Shown in pieces: positions 24,318-32,003 of a stretch of 33,301 bases of DNA (within the stretch, counting starts at the first letter, position 1; the number at the start of each line of letters is the position of its first letter). The DNA is from Bacteroidaceae bacterium (GTDB taxonomy: Bacteria; Bacteroidota; Bacteroidia; Bacteroidales; Bacteroidaceae): assembly GCA_017536765.1 (NCBI GenBank), contig JAFXGV010000072.1, forward strand, positions 1 through 33,301. Direction: 5' to 3'. The position numbers were made by a program, and so were the translations under genes. The notes under the pieces are model-generated. The model was not told where the DNA came from and did not search any database. It saw only the letters and a program-made list of their open reading frames with translations.

Positions 24318-24860
24318 TTATTTCATAGCAAAGCCGCCAAATGTAAGCAAGCGAGCCGCATTAACACCGGCCTCGTCAAGAGTAACATTCATAGAGTTAC
24401 CGTTGAGTGTAAACATCTGCGCGCTGTTGTCACCTGTAAACTGCATAAGTTTAACAGACTCGTTATCGTAAACTGCACTCCAAGTCTTTTCAGCCTCGTC
24501 GAATACAAACTGCATCTCCTGCTCGCCGTTAGAGAGGTTATAACCATTCTCGGTAGTTGTAATCTGGATATCCTCACCTGCAGTGTTGGTAACAATCTTT
24601 GTTTCGCCTACATTAGAAGCCATTGGGTTATCGCCTGTCCAGAACTCAATAGAGTTAAGCACAACTGCATCGGCAAAAATTGCAATAGGATATACGGGAA
24701 CAATGTGCATACAAACAAACACAAGCTCGTTCACGAATTTGTTGCCAAGGCTCTCGTTCCAATCCTTAACTTTGTTTGTCAAGCCAAAAGAACCAATACA
24801 AGAGGACAACAAAATAGTTGCAGAAAGCAACAAGGCCGAAAACTTAAAAGACTTTTTCAT
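24318..24860 (-). CDS. DUF3332 domain-containing lipoprotein
   Basis: A 180-residue lipoprotein. The signal peptide has a lipobox LLSSC, so lipid attachment would be at C21. The mature part begins IGSFGLTNKVKDWNESLGNKF, a DUF3332 landmark, followed by VNELVFVCMHIVPVYPIAIFADAVVLNSIEFWTG with its hydrophobic stretch. The C-terminal half is a beta-rich domain (NGYNLSNGEQEMQFVFD). Function is unknown. It is the first gene of the minus-strand unit with the flippase, meaB and cyclo-ligase, with a promoter candidate at 24943-24972. Confidence 0.86.
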   Translation of the reverse strand: MKKSFKFSALLLSATILLSSCIGSFGLTNKVKDWNESLGNKFVNELVFVCMHIVPVYPIAIFADAVVLNSIEFWTGDNPMASNVGETKIVTNTAGEDIQITTTENGYNLSNGEQEMQFVFDEAEKTWSAVYDNESVKLMQFTGDNSAQMFTLNGNSMNVTLDEAGVNAARLLTFGGFAMK

Positions 24861-24942
24861 AGCTTTTCGATTTTTAAGTAAATAAATATGTTAAAAAATA
24901 ATCAATTCCCTAATATGTGCCCACATTTACGTCGGCCGATAG

Positions 24943-24972
24943 CAAATATACAAAATTTATATTTTCCGCAAT
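24943..24972 (-). promoter_or_regulatory. Candidate promoter for the DUF3332 gene unit
   Basis: On the minus strand ATTG (24969-24972), 18 bases, then TATATTTG (24943-24950), an exact -7 match with a slightly short spacer. It would give a leader of about 75 bases. Confidence 0.5.
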
Positions 24973-25014
24973 CATTTTTAGCTTTTTTCTTATAAAAATA
25001 TTGAAAACGGATAG

Positions 25015-25050
25015 AAAAAAATGGCAGTAGCGCAAAACTACTGCCATTTT
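25015..25050 (-). terminator. Rho-independent terminator after pepD
   Basis: On the minus strand the stem ATGGCAGTAG/CTACTGCCAT (10 pairs, loop of 7 bases) is followed by a run of T (plus-strand A-run 25015-25020). It lies 20 bases beyond the pepD stop. A-T pairs next to the stem also allow some termination from the other side. Confidence 0.88.
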
Positions 25051-25070
25051 GCAAAAACACCTTACACTCC

Positions 25071-26528
25071 TTATTTCACGCCATTTACCACAAGCGCCTT
25101 AACGAGAGCATAGAATTTATCTACCGTTGCTATCTCTACACGTTCTGTGGGAGAGTGAGGTGACATAAGTGTGGGACCGAATGAAATCATATCCATTTCA
25201 GGATAGTTGGTGGATATGATACCACACTCCAAGCCCGCGTGAATAACGCGCACATCGGGTTCCTTGCCAAACATATCGTTGTAGGCCTCTTTGAGGGCAG
25301 CAAGCAGAGGCGACTTCACATTGGGCTGCCAGCCGCTATAGCCACCGCTTAATTCCACCTTCATACCCGCCATAGCAAAGCAACTCGACTGTTGCAGGGC
25401 AAGATACTCCTTCATAGAGTCGCACGAACTACGTGCAAGGATATTTATCTCGGCCTTGCCATCGGCAATGGTTACGATAGAGAGGTTGCTCGAAGTCTCC
25501 ACCGTGTCGGGGATTGTAGGAATGAAGCGCAAAACACCATCGTGGCAGGCAAGAATGGCATCGAGCAGGTTATCCTGAATCTCCTCGGGCACCACATTCT
25601 CGGGCATTTCGGCAGCCTCCACACGCAAGGTAATACCCTCCTCTATTGTGGCATACTCGCTATTGAAAAGAGCCTCATACTTTGCTGCAATGTCGGTGAG
25701 CTCGCCCACAGCCTCATCGGGCATAGTGAGCACCACCTCGCAACTTGCGGGAATGGCGTTGCGCATATTGCCACCTTTCCAGCTTGCAAGTGTAACACCG
25801 CACTCGTCCATAGCCTCTCGCACGAAACGCGCCATAAGTTTGTTGGCGTTGCCACGGCCTGCGTTTATCTCAAGGCCCGAGTGACCTCCGCGCAAACCCT
25901 TCAACTGCACTTTCACAGCGATATCATCCTCAATGGGCTCCTCGGCCATAAATTCCATAGAAGCTGTGATATCCAAGCCGCCAGCACAACCAATGTACAT
26001 AACGCCCTCTTCCTCGGAATCGAGGTTCAAGAGCACGGTACCTTCGAGTTCACCGCCCTTAAGACCGAATGCACCAAACATACCGGTCTCCTCATCTACG
26101 GTGATGAGAGCCTCCAAGGGACCGTGTTGCAAGGTGTTATCCTCCATAATAGCCATAATGGCAGCCACACCAAGACCGTTATCGGCACCAAGCGTGGTAT
26201 CATCGGCATATAGCCAATCGCCCTTGACAACGGTTTTTATAGGATCGTTCAGGAAGTCGTGCTTGCTGTCGGGAGTCTTTTGGGGCACCATATCCATATG
26301 CGCCTGCAAGATAATACCCTTGCGCCCCTCCAAGCCCGCTGTTGCCGGCTTGCGCATAATTATATTACCCGCCTCGTCTTGCCAAGTATTCACATTGATA
26401 CTCTTGCCAAAGTCGAGCAAAAATTTCTGAACCTTTTCCATATGCCCCGAAGGACGAGGAATCTGTGTGAGGGCCTCAAAGTGTTTCCACACCTCGCGAG
26501 GCGACAAGTCTTTAATTGTTAGTGCCAT
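25071..26528 (-). CDS. pepD: Aminoacyl-histidine dipeptidase (peptidase D, M20 family)
   Basis: A 485-residue cytosolic M20 metallopeptidase that cleaves dipeptides such as Xaa-His. Zinc-binding and catalytic residues are visible: H77 and D79 in QAHMDMV, D116 in LGADNGLG, and the E146-E147 pair in TVDEETGM. A later GLRGGHSG segment (about 215) lies in the lid domain. Length and motif order match bacterial PepD. It starts 4 bases after the UPF0104 gene and ends at a clear terminator. Confidence 0.95.
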   Translation of the reverse strand: MALTIKDLSPREVWKHFEALTQIPRPSGHMEKVQKFLLDFGKSINVNTWQDEAGNIIMRKPATAGLEGRKGIILQAHMDMVPQKTPDSKHDFLNDPIKTVVKGDWLYADDTTLGADNGLGVAAIMAIMEDNTLQHGPLEALITVDEETGMFGAFGLKGGELEGTVLLNLDSEEEGVMYIGCAGGLDITASMEFMAEEPIEDDIAVKVQLKGLRGGHSGLEINAGRGNANKLMARFVREAMDECGVTLASWKGGNMRNAIPASCEVVLTMPDEAVGELTDIAAKYEALFNSEYATIEEGITLRVEAAEMPENVVPEEIQDNLLDAILACHDGVLRFIPTIPDTVETSSNLSIVTIADGKAEINILARSSCDSMKEYLALQQSSCFAMAGMKVELSGGYSGWQPNVKSPLLAALKEAYNDMFGKEPDVRVIHAGLECGIISTNYPEMDMISFGPTLMSPHSPTERVEIATVDKFYALVKALVVNGVK

Positions 26529-26532
26529 AAAT

Positions 26533-27522
26533 TTATTTTTTAGTTGTTAAACGATTTGTCAATGGTAGCATCACAAGCGCCAGCACACCCAGGAGGGCAA
26601 CCAGCAGTGTTTGCGATGAATGAACTATTAACGCAAAAAGCGATGCATCGGTTGTTGAAAGGCCATATATAACCATTATGCTTATGACGGCAAAATGCCA
26701 AGGCCCGGCACCATTGGGGGTGGGTACCACCACGGCTATGCTACCGGCCACAAACAACAACAGGCCGGCTGCAAGCGAAAGCCCCGTGCTGAACGAAAAA
26801 CAGAAGAAACAGAGATAGAATTGCATAAAATAACAAAACCATATACCCACGGTTTCAAGAATAAAGAGCCAGGCGTGTTTCATCTTGGCAATGGAGCACA
26901 TACCCTCCACAAAATGGTTGAAAAACGACCTTATTTTTGCCCAAAGCGACATTTTGCGCAGCAACAGGAAGAGCAGCACAGCCACTGCAACAAGCGACAA
27001 GGCAAAGACAGCCGGGCCACCCATAGCCGACACGGCATCAAAACTAAAAATGCCGCCACCGGCCTCTGTTACAAAGGCATAAAAAACATTCCACTGCAGC
27101 AAAACAGCCGTTGTTGTTATAAGCAGCACCATCACTGTGTCTATGAGGCGCTCCGTGACTACCGTGCCAAGCGACTGCGCAAAGGGAACGGAATCGTAGC
27201 GGTCGAGCACCACGCAACGCGACACCTCGCCCACGCGGGGCAACAACAGATTGGCGGCATAGGCTATAAAAATGGAATATACGCAATTGCCGCGACGTGG
27301 GAAATACCCCATAGGGGCAAGAGCCAATTGCCAACGCCAGCCACGCAACACGTGGCTGAAAACACCAAAAAAGAGCGACAGCACAAACCAAAAGAGGTCC
27401 ATCTCCTTGAGCGCCACACCCACTTGTGAAAAGTCGAATTCGGCATATATCCAATATAAAATTACCACCCCAAGCAGCAGCGGCAATACACTTTTTATAA
27501 TATTATTAAAAATCTTTTTCAC
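26533..27522 (-). CDS. Lysylphosphatidylglycerol synthase TM-region (UPF0104) membrane protein
   Basis: A 329-residue polytopic membrane protein of the UPF0104/LPG_synthase_TM family. It has at least seven hydrophobic helices, the first at about 12-26. Family signatures are LRGWRWQLAL (about 59-68), AYAANLLLPRVGEVSR (about 87-102), TVVTERLIDT (120-129) and a late TPNGAGPWHFAV segment. These correspond to the membrane domain of MprF, but the soluble aminoacyl-transferase domain is absent, so lysyl-lipid synthesis should not be assumed; lipid flipping is one suggestion for such proteins. It is divergent from rsmA and 4 bases before pepD. Confidence 0.88.
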   Translation of the reverse strand: MKKIFNNIIKSVLPLLLGVVILYWIYAEFDFSQVGVALKEMDLFWFVLSLFFGVFSHVLRGWRWQLALAPMGYFPRRGNCVYSIFIAYAANLLLPRVGEVSRCVVLDRYDSVPFAQSLGTVVTERLIDTVMVLLITTTAVLLQWNVFYAFVTEAGGGIFSFDAVSAMGGPAVFALSLVAVAVLLFLLLRKMSLWAKIRSFFNHFVEGMCSIAKMKHAWLFILETVGIWFCYFMQFYLCFFCFSFSTGLSLAAGLLLFVAGSIAVVVPTPNGAGPWHFAVISIMVIYGLSTTDASLFALIVHSSQTLLVALLGVLALVMLPLTNRLTTKK

Positions 27523-27525
27523 AAG

Positions 27526-27559
27526 TTTGAAACAAAATTTAGGATTTTATTTACCTTTG
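27526..27559 (+). promoter_or_regulatory. Candidate promoter for rsmA-mgtE
   Basis: TTTG (27526-27529), 22 bases, then TACCTTTG (27552-27559). The -7 box matches the consensus exactly; the spacer is one base longer than usual. The leader to the rsmA ATG would be about 150 bases, and no riboswitch-like structure was recognised in it. Confidence 0.5.
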
Positions 27560-27719
27560 CATCTAATGGGGGCAACCCGCAAACAACAAAAATTGTTTTA
27601 ATTAGTGAGAGCAAACGGCAAAAAGCGCAGGCATTTATTTGCAAATATAGCAATATCTTAAAGAAACACCTCCTTTTTGTAATTTTTTAATTAAAAATAA
27701 CAGAGCAGCAAACCGCAGT

Positions 27720-28505
27720 ATGAAAGCAGTAACAGCAAAAAAACACCTTGGGCAACACTTTCTCACAGATTTGCAGATAGCACGCGACATTGCCGACACA
27801 GTAGATGTATGCCCCGATATGCCGATACTTGAGGTGGGCCCGGGAATGGGAGTACTCACGCAGTTTTTGCTCGAAAAAGCACGCCCCGTAAAGGTGGTGG
27901 AGATTGACGAAGAGTCGGTTAGCTACCTATGCAAAAATCTGCCACAGCTGGGCGAGGAGAACATAATCCCCGACGATTTCCTAAAGATGCACCTCGACCG
28001 TGTTTTCGCCGGCAACCGTTTTATGCTCATAGGCAACTACCCATACAATATATCGAGCCAGATATTCTTCAAAATGCTCGACAACAAGGAGCACATCCCC
28101 TACTGCAGCGGTATGATACAGAAGGAGGTGGGCGAACGCCTTGCCGCACACCCGGGCAACAAGGCATATGGCATTTTGAGCATACTCGTGCAACTGTGGT
28201 ACGACGTGGAGTACCTGTTCACGGTGAACGAGAATGTCTTTTCACCCCCGCCCAAGGTAAAAAGTGCCGTGGTGCTTATGAGGCGCAACGGCCGCACCAC
28301 CCTGCCCTGCGACGAGGCCCTGTTCAAGAAAATAGTGAAGGGCACATTCAACCAACGACGGAAGAAATTGCGAAATTCAATACAACAGATTGTGGGCAAA
28401 GAGTCGCCGTTGCTTGCCAACCCCATACTCGACAAACGCCCCGAACAGCTGTCGATTGAAGAGTTTATAGAGCTGACACAACAGGTTGAACACGAATTAG
28501 CATAA
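27720..28505 (+). CDS. rsmA: 16S rRNA (adenine1518/1519-N6)-dimethyltransferase
   Basis: RsmA (KsgA) dimethylates two adjacent adenines near the 3' end of 16S rRNA using S-adenosylmethionine during ribosome maturation. The 261-residue protein has the opening KKHLGQHFL (7-15), the SAM-binding EVGPGMG (38-44), the acidic EIDEE (61-65) and the catalytic NYPYNISS (106-113). The C-terminal domain with FNQRRKKLRNS is intact. mgtE follows after 4 bases, so the two are co-transcribed. Confidence 0.97.
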   Translation: MKAVTAKKHLGQHFLTDLQIARDIADTVDVCPDMPILEVGPGMGVLTQFLLEKARPVKVVEIDEESVSYLCKNLPQLGEENIIPDDFLKMHLDRVFAGNRFMLIGNYPYNISSQIFFKMLDNKEHIPYCSGMIQKEVGERLAAHPGNKAYGILSILVQLWYDVEYLFTVNENVFSPPPKVKSAVVLMRRNGRTTLPCDEALFKKIVKGTFNQRRKKLRNSIQQIVGKESPLLANPILDKRPEQLSIEEFIELTQQVEHELA

Positions 28506-28509
28506 CAAA

Positions 28510-29862
28510 ATGACAAAGGAATTCATCAACTACATAAAAGAGCTCATAGAGCAAAAGGACTCCGTTCTTTTGCAGGACAGCATATCCAAGCTGCACCCCG
28601 CCGACATAGCCGAGCTATGTATAGAGCTCAGCATCGAGGAGGCCCGCTTCCTCTACCGCCAGCTCGACAACGAAAGAGCAGCCGACGCCCTCACCGAGAT
28701 GGACGAGGACCTGCGTAACGAGCTGCTCGAAGAACTCCCCTCCGAGGCCATCGCCAAGCGTTTCGTAAACTATATGGACACCGACGATGCGGTGGACATT
28801 ATTCGCGATATGGACGAGGAGAAACAGGAGGAGGTGCTCTCGCACATCAAGGACATAGAACAGGCCGGCGATATTGTGGATTTGCTGCAATACGACGAGG
28901 ACACCGCCGGTGGTCTTATGAGTACCGAGATGGTGGTGGTGAACGAAAATTGGAGTATGCCCGAGTGCTTAAAGGAGATGCGCAGCCAAGCCGAGGATAT
29001 GGACGAAATCTACTACATCTATGTTGTGGATGACGACGAACGCCTCTGCGGACTCTTCCCGCTTAAGAAGATGGTTACCAGCCCCTCGGTATCAAAAGTA
29101 AAGCACGTTATGAGCACCGACGTGGTGAGCGTGGATGTGGACACGCCAATAGACGAGGTTACAATGCTCATTGAGAAATACAACCTTGTGGCCATCCCCG
29201 TAGTGGACAAAATAAACCGCCTTGTGGGCCAGATTACCGTCGATGACGTAATGGACGAGGTGCGCGAACAAACCGAGCACGACCAGCAACTAACCGCCGG
29301 TCTTACACAAGACATCGAGAGCGACGACACCGTATTCAAGCAGACAAGCGCACGCCTGCCATGGCTGCTTGTGGGAATGCTTGGAGGTATCGGCTCCTCT
29401 ATGCTGCTCAACTGTTTCGACAGCACACTGGGCGCCCACCCCGAAATGGCACTCTTCATACCCCTGCTTGCCGGTATGGGAGGTAACGTAGGCACACAGT
29501 CGTCGGCCATTGTGGTGCAGGGCCTTGCCAACAACTCGCTGGATTCCCGCCACATATTCCACCACATAGCCAAGGAGATGGTTGTGGCATTCATCAACGC
29601 CACCATCCTCTCACTTATGGTCTATGTATATAACTTCTTCCTTTACGGAGCCGTTGACATCGTCACCCTGTCGGTGCCGTTGAGCCTCTTTGTGGTAATA
29701 CTTTTCGCATCGGGGTTCGGCACATTCATCCCATTGGTGCTGGAGCGTATAAACATAAACCCCGCTGTGGCCACAGGCCCGTTCATACAGATTATAAACG
29801 ACCTCAGCGGTATGACGTTCTATATGATTATCTCAATGATACTGAGCAGCATTATGGGGTGA
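28510..29862 (+). CDS. mgtE: Magnesium transporter MgtE
   Basis: A 450-residue Mg2+ channel/transporter of the inner membrane. The cytosolic MgtE-N domain (about 20-130, acidic helical repeats with LHPADIAEL and DAVDII) is followed by a CBS pair (about 135-255: STEMVVVNENW, VMSTDVVSVD, IPVVDK). A plug helix and five transmembrane helices (about 275-450) follow, with the conserved GMGGNVGTQSSAIVVQGLA (from about 321). The regulatory Mg-sensing architecture is complete. It is placed 4 bases after rsmA. Confidence 0.96.
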   Translation: MTKEFINYIKELIEQKDSVLLQDSISKLHPADIAELCIELSIEEARFLYRQLDNERAADALTEMDEDLRNELLEELPSEAIAKRFVNYMDTDDAVDIIRDMDEEKQEEVLSHIKDIEQAGDIVDLLQYDEDTAGGLMSTEMVVVNENWSMPECLKEMRSQAEDMDEIYYIYVVDDDERLCGLFPLKKMVTSPSVSKVKHVMSTDVVSVDVDTPIDEVTMLIEKYNLVAIPVVDKINRLVGQITVDDVMDEVREQTEHDQQLTAGLTQDIESDDTVFKQTSARLPWLLVGMLGGIGSSMLLNCFDSTLGAHPEMALFIPLLAGMGGNVGTQSSAIVVQGLANNSLDSRHIFHHIAKEMVVAFINATILSLMVYVYNFFLYGAVDIVTLSVPLSLFVVILFASGFGTFIPLVLERININPAVATGPFIQIINDLSGMTFYMIISMILSSIMG

Positions 29863-29911
29863 AACTACAAAATAAAGAACAACAGAGATTAGGAAATTTG
29901 TTTTATTTGCA

Positions 29912-29919
29912 TATTTTTG
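29912..29919 (+). promoter_or_regulatory. Candidate -7 box for the DUF349 gene
   Basis: TATTTTTG matches TAnnTTTG exactly and lies 36 bases before the ATG at 29956. A -33 element at the normal distance is not clear. It makes a more upstream in-frame ATG (29917) unlikely. Confidence 0.45.
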
Positions 29920-29955
29920 CAACGACATAATAGTAATTATTTAATTTTAACGCAG

Positions 29956-31806
29956 ATGAGTGAGACAATAAAATCGAATGTACAGCTCGACGAGCAAAGC
30001 ATTGCGACTTCCCCTGAACAGGCAGTAAATGCCGCTACGCCCGAGCAAGTTACAGAACAAGCAACACAAGAGACAGCGGTGGAAACACCGGAAACCGAGA
30101 GTACCAGGCCGGCGACACGTCAGGAGATAATGGAGCGCATAAAGGCAATTGCCACAGAGGGCGACATACTCAACTGCAAAGCCGAGGTAGAGGGGCTCAA
30201 GGTGCAATTCTACCGTTTGCGCACAGCCGAGATTGATGCTGCACGCAAAGAGTTCGTTGCCGCCGGTGGCGAGGAGAACATGTTCATCCCCGAGCCCGAT
30301 GCCCTTGAAGAACCCTTCAAAGAGGCAATGAACATCATAAAGGCCAAGCGCAACGCCTGGATTAAGGCACAGGAAGAGGAGCAGCAGGCCAACTACGAGA
30401 CAAAGCTCGCGTTGCTTGCACAGCTGCAGGAACTGGTGGAAAAAGCAGGCGAAGGAGCCCCCGATGCCGCAGCCTTCAAAGCAGTGCAGGCACGTTGGAA
30501 GGAGATAAAGAACATACCCCAGGACAAGATAGCCGACCTGTGGAAGCAATACCAGCTGTTAGGCGAGCAGTTCTACGATGTTCTTAAAATAAACCACGAG
30601 TTCCGCGAGTACGACTTCAAGAAGAACCTCGAAATAAAAACAAGAATATGCGAAACAGCCGAGGCACTCACCACTGCCGACGACGTGATAAGCGCATTCC
30701 GTCAGTTGCAGCAACTGCACAACGAGTTCCGCGAGACAGGCCCCGTGGCACAGGAGTTGCGCGAGGAGGTGTGGACACGTTTCAAAACAGCCTCAACCAC
30801 CATTAACCGCCGCCATCAAGAGCACTTCGAAGGCAAAAAGGAGCAAGAGCGCATAAACCTTGAAAAGAAGACCGCCCTTTGCGAGCAGATTGAGAGCATC
30901 GACTACGCCACCCTCACAAACTACCAAGCGTGGAACGATATGACACAAAAGATACTCGACCTGCAAGCTGCCTGGAAGGAGATAGGATTTGCACCACAGA
31001 AGATGAACGTAAAAATATTCGAGCGTTTCCGCGCTGCGTGCGACACATTCTTCAAGCGCAAGAGCGACTATTACAAAGAGGTTAAGAACAACCTTGCCAC
31101 CAATCTCGAAAGAAAAAAGATGCTGTGCGATGCCGCCGAAGCACTCCAAGACAGCGAGGATTGGAAAGACACTGCCGACAAACTCGCCAAGCTGCAGAAA
31201 GAGTGGAAAGAGGTGGGCCCTGTGGCGCAGAAATACTCCGAAGCACTGTGGAAACGCTTTGTGGCAGCCTGCGATGCTTTCTTCGAAAGACGCAACGCCG
31301 CCACATCGTCGCAGCGCAAGAGCGAGCAGGAGAATCTGAAGCAAAAATGCACAATCATCGAGAGCATAAAAGCAATAAGCCCCGATGCAAGCGAGAGCGA
31401 GCAGACCAAACAGCTGAACGCACTTATGCAGCAGTGGAACAACGCCGGACACGTACCCTTCAAAGAGAAAGACAAGATATACAAGGAGTACAAACAGGCC
31501 ATAAACGCCCTCTACGAGAGGCTGCACATAAGCGCCAACGAGCGCAAGTTGAGCGACTTCCGCAACAACATAGCCAAGGGCGGTGGCAGCCTGCAACGCG
31601 AACGCGAGCGCCTCATACGCCAGTACGAGAATATGAAAGCCGAAATTGCCACCTATGAGAACAACCTCGGTTTCCTTAGCACATCTAACAAAAAGGGCCA
31701 GAGCCTTGTGGATGTAATGCGCCAGAAGATGGAAAAGCTAAAAAGCGATGCACAGGTTATTCTGCAAAAGATACACCTCATAGAAGAGGAGATGGAGAAA
31801 GCATAA
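29956..31806 (+). CDS. DUF349 domain-containing coiled-coil protein
   Basis: A 616-residue, highly charged, helical cytosolic protein of the DUF349 family. After an acidic, T/E/Q-rich N-terminus (about 1-70), several DUF349 repeats can be seen by their shared spacing of W-K-E-I/V-G, F and F-x-R motifs: RWKEIKNIPQDK, FRETGPVAQELREEVW, AWKEIGFAPQKM, EWKEVGPVAQKYSEALW and QWNNAGHVPFKEKD. The C-terminal region is a coiled coil (about 540-616, ending HLIEEEMEKA). The molecular role is not established in Bacteroidota. I start at ATG 29956 (MSETIKSN) because the upstream Met overlaps the promoter box. A strong terminator follows. Confidence 0.9.
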   Translation: MSETIKSNVQLDEQSIATSPEQAVNAATPEQVTEQATQETAVETPETESTRPATRQEIMERIKAIATEGDILNCKAEVEGLKVQFYRLRTAEIDAARKEFVAAGGEENMFIPEPDALEEPFKEAMNIIKAKRNAWIKAQEEEQQANYETKLALLAQLQELVEKAGEGAPDAAAFKAVQARWKEIKNIPQDKIADLWKQYQLLGEQFYDVLKINHEFREYDFKKNLEIKTRICETAEALTTADDVISAFRQLQQLHNEFRETGPVAQELREEVWTRFKTASTTINRRHQEHFEGKKEQERINLEKKTALCEQIESIDYATLTNYQAWNDMTQKILDLQAAWKEIGFAPQKMNVKIFERFRAACDTFFKRKSDYYKEVKNNLATNLERKKMLCDAAEALQDSEDWKDTADKLAKLQKEWKEVGPVAQKYSEALWKRFVAACDAFFERRNAATSSQRKSEQENLKQKCTIIESIKAISPDASESEQTKQLNALMQQWNNAGHVPFKEKDKIYKEYKQAINALYERLHISANERKLSDFRNNIAKGGGSLQRERERLIRQYENMKAEIATYENNLGFLSTSNKKGQSLVDVMRQKMEKLKSDAQVILQKIHLIEEEMEKA

Positions 31807-31820
31807 ATGGCACGATATTA

Positions 31821-31859
31821 AGCGCAGGTTGGGAAATGAACTCCCAACCTGCGCTTTTT
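31821..31859 (+). terminator. Rho-independent terminator after the DUF349 gene
   Basis: The 14-base stem AGCGCAGGTTGGGA/TCCCAACCTGCGCT with a 7-base loop is followed by TTTTT (from 31855). It lies 14 bases after the stop codon. Confidence 0.93.
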
Positions 31860-32003
31860 CATACACCCATCGGAAAATACGCGCCGTTCCAGCATTTAAC
31901 ACAATTTAACTATTCGGGGGGTAATTAGAGGGGTATTTGTTACTTTTACACAGCATTCTTTTAAGGAGAACAAAAAATCATTAACAAATAACATCTAATT
32001 ACT

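Noticed and set aside
25392-26213. Open frame of 273 codons on the plus strand inside pepD
   Set aside because: It lies wholly antisense to a recognised M20 peptidase and shows no domain, signal peptide or promoter.
27560-27719. Riboswitch or structured leader before rsmA
   Set aside because: The stretch is AT-rich and no known riboswitch core or long helix was recognised.
30793-31596. Open frame of 267 codons on the minus strand inside the DUF349 gene
   Set aside because: The hydrophobic-looking translation is the mirror of charged coiled-coil codons; there is no promoter or start context.
31860-32003. Promoter for the LRR gene (TACTTTTA near 31940)
   Set aside because: The -7 match is imperfect and no -33 element stands at the right distance, so it was not listed.
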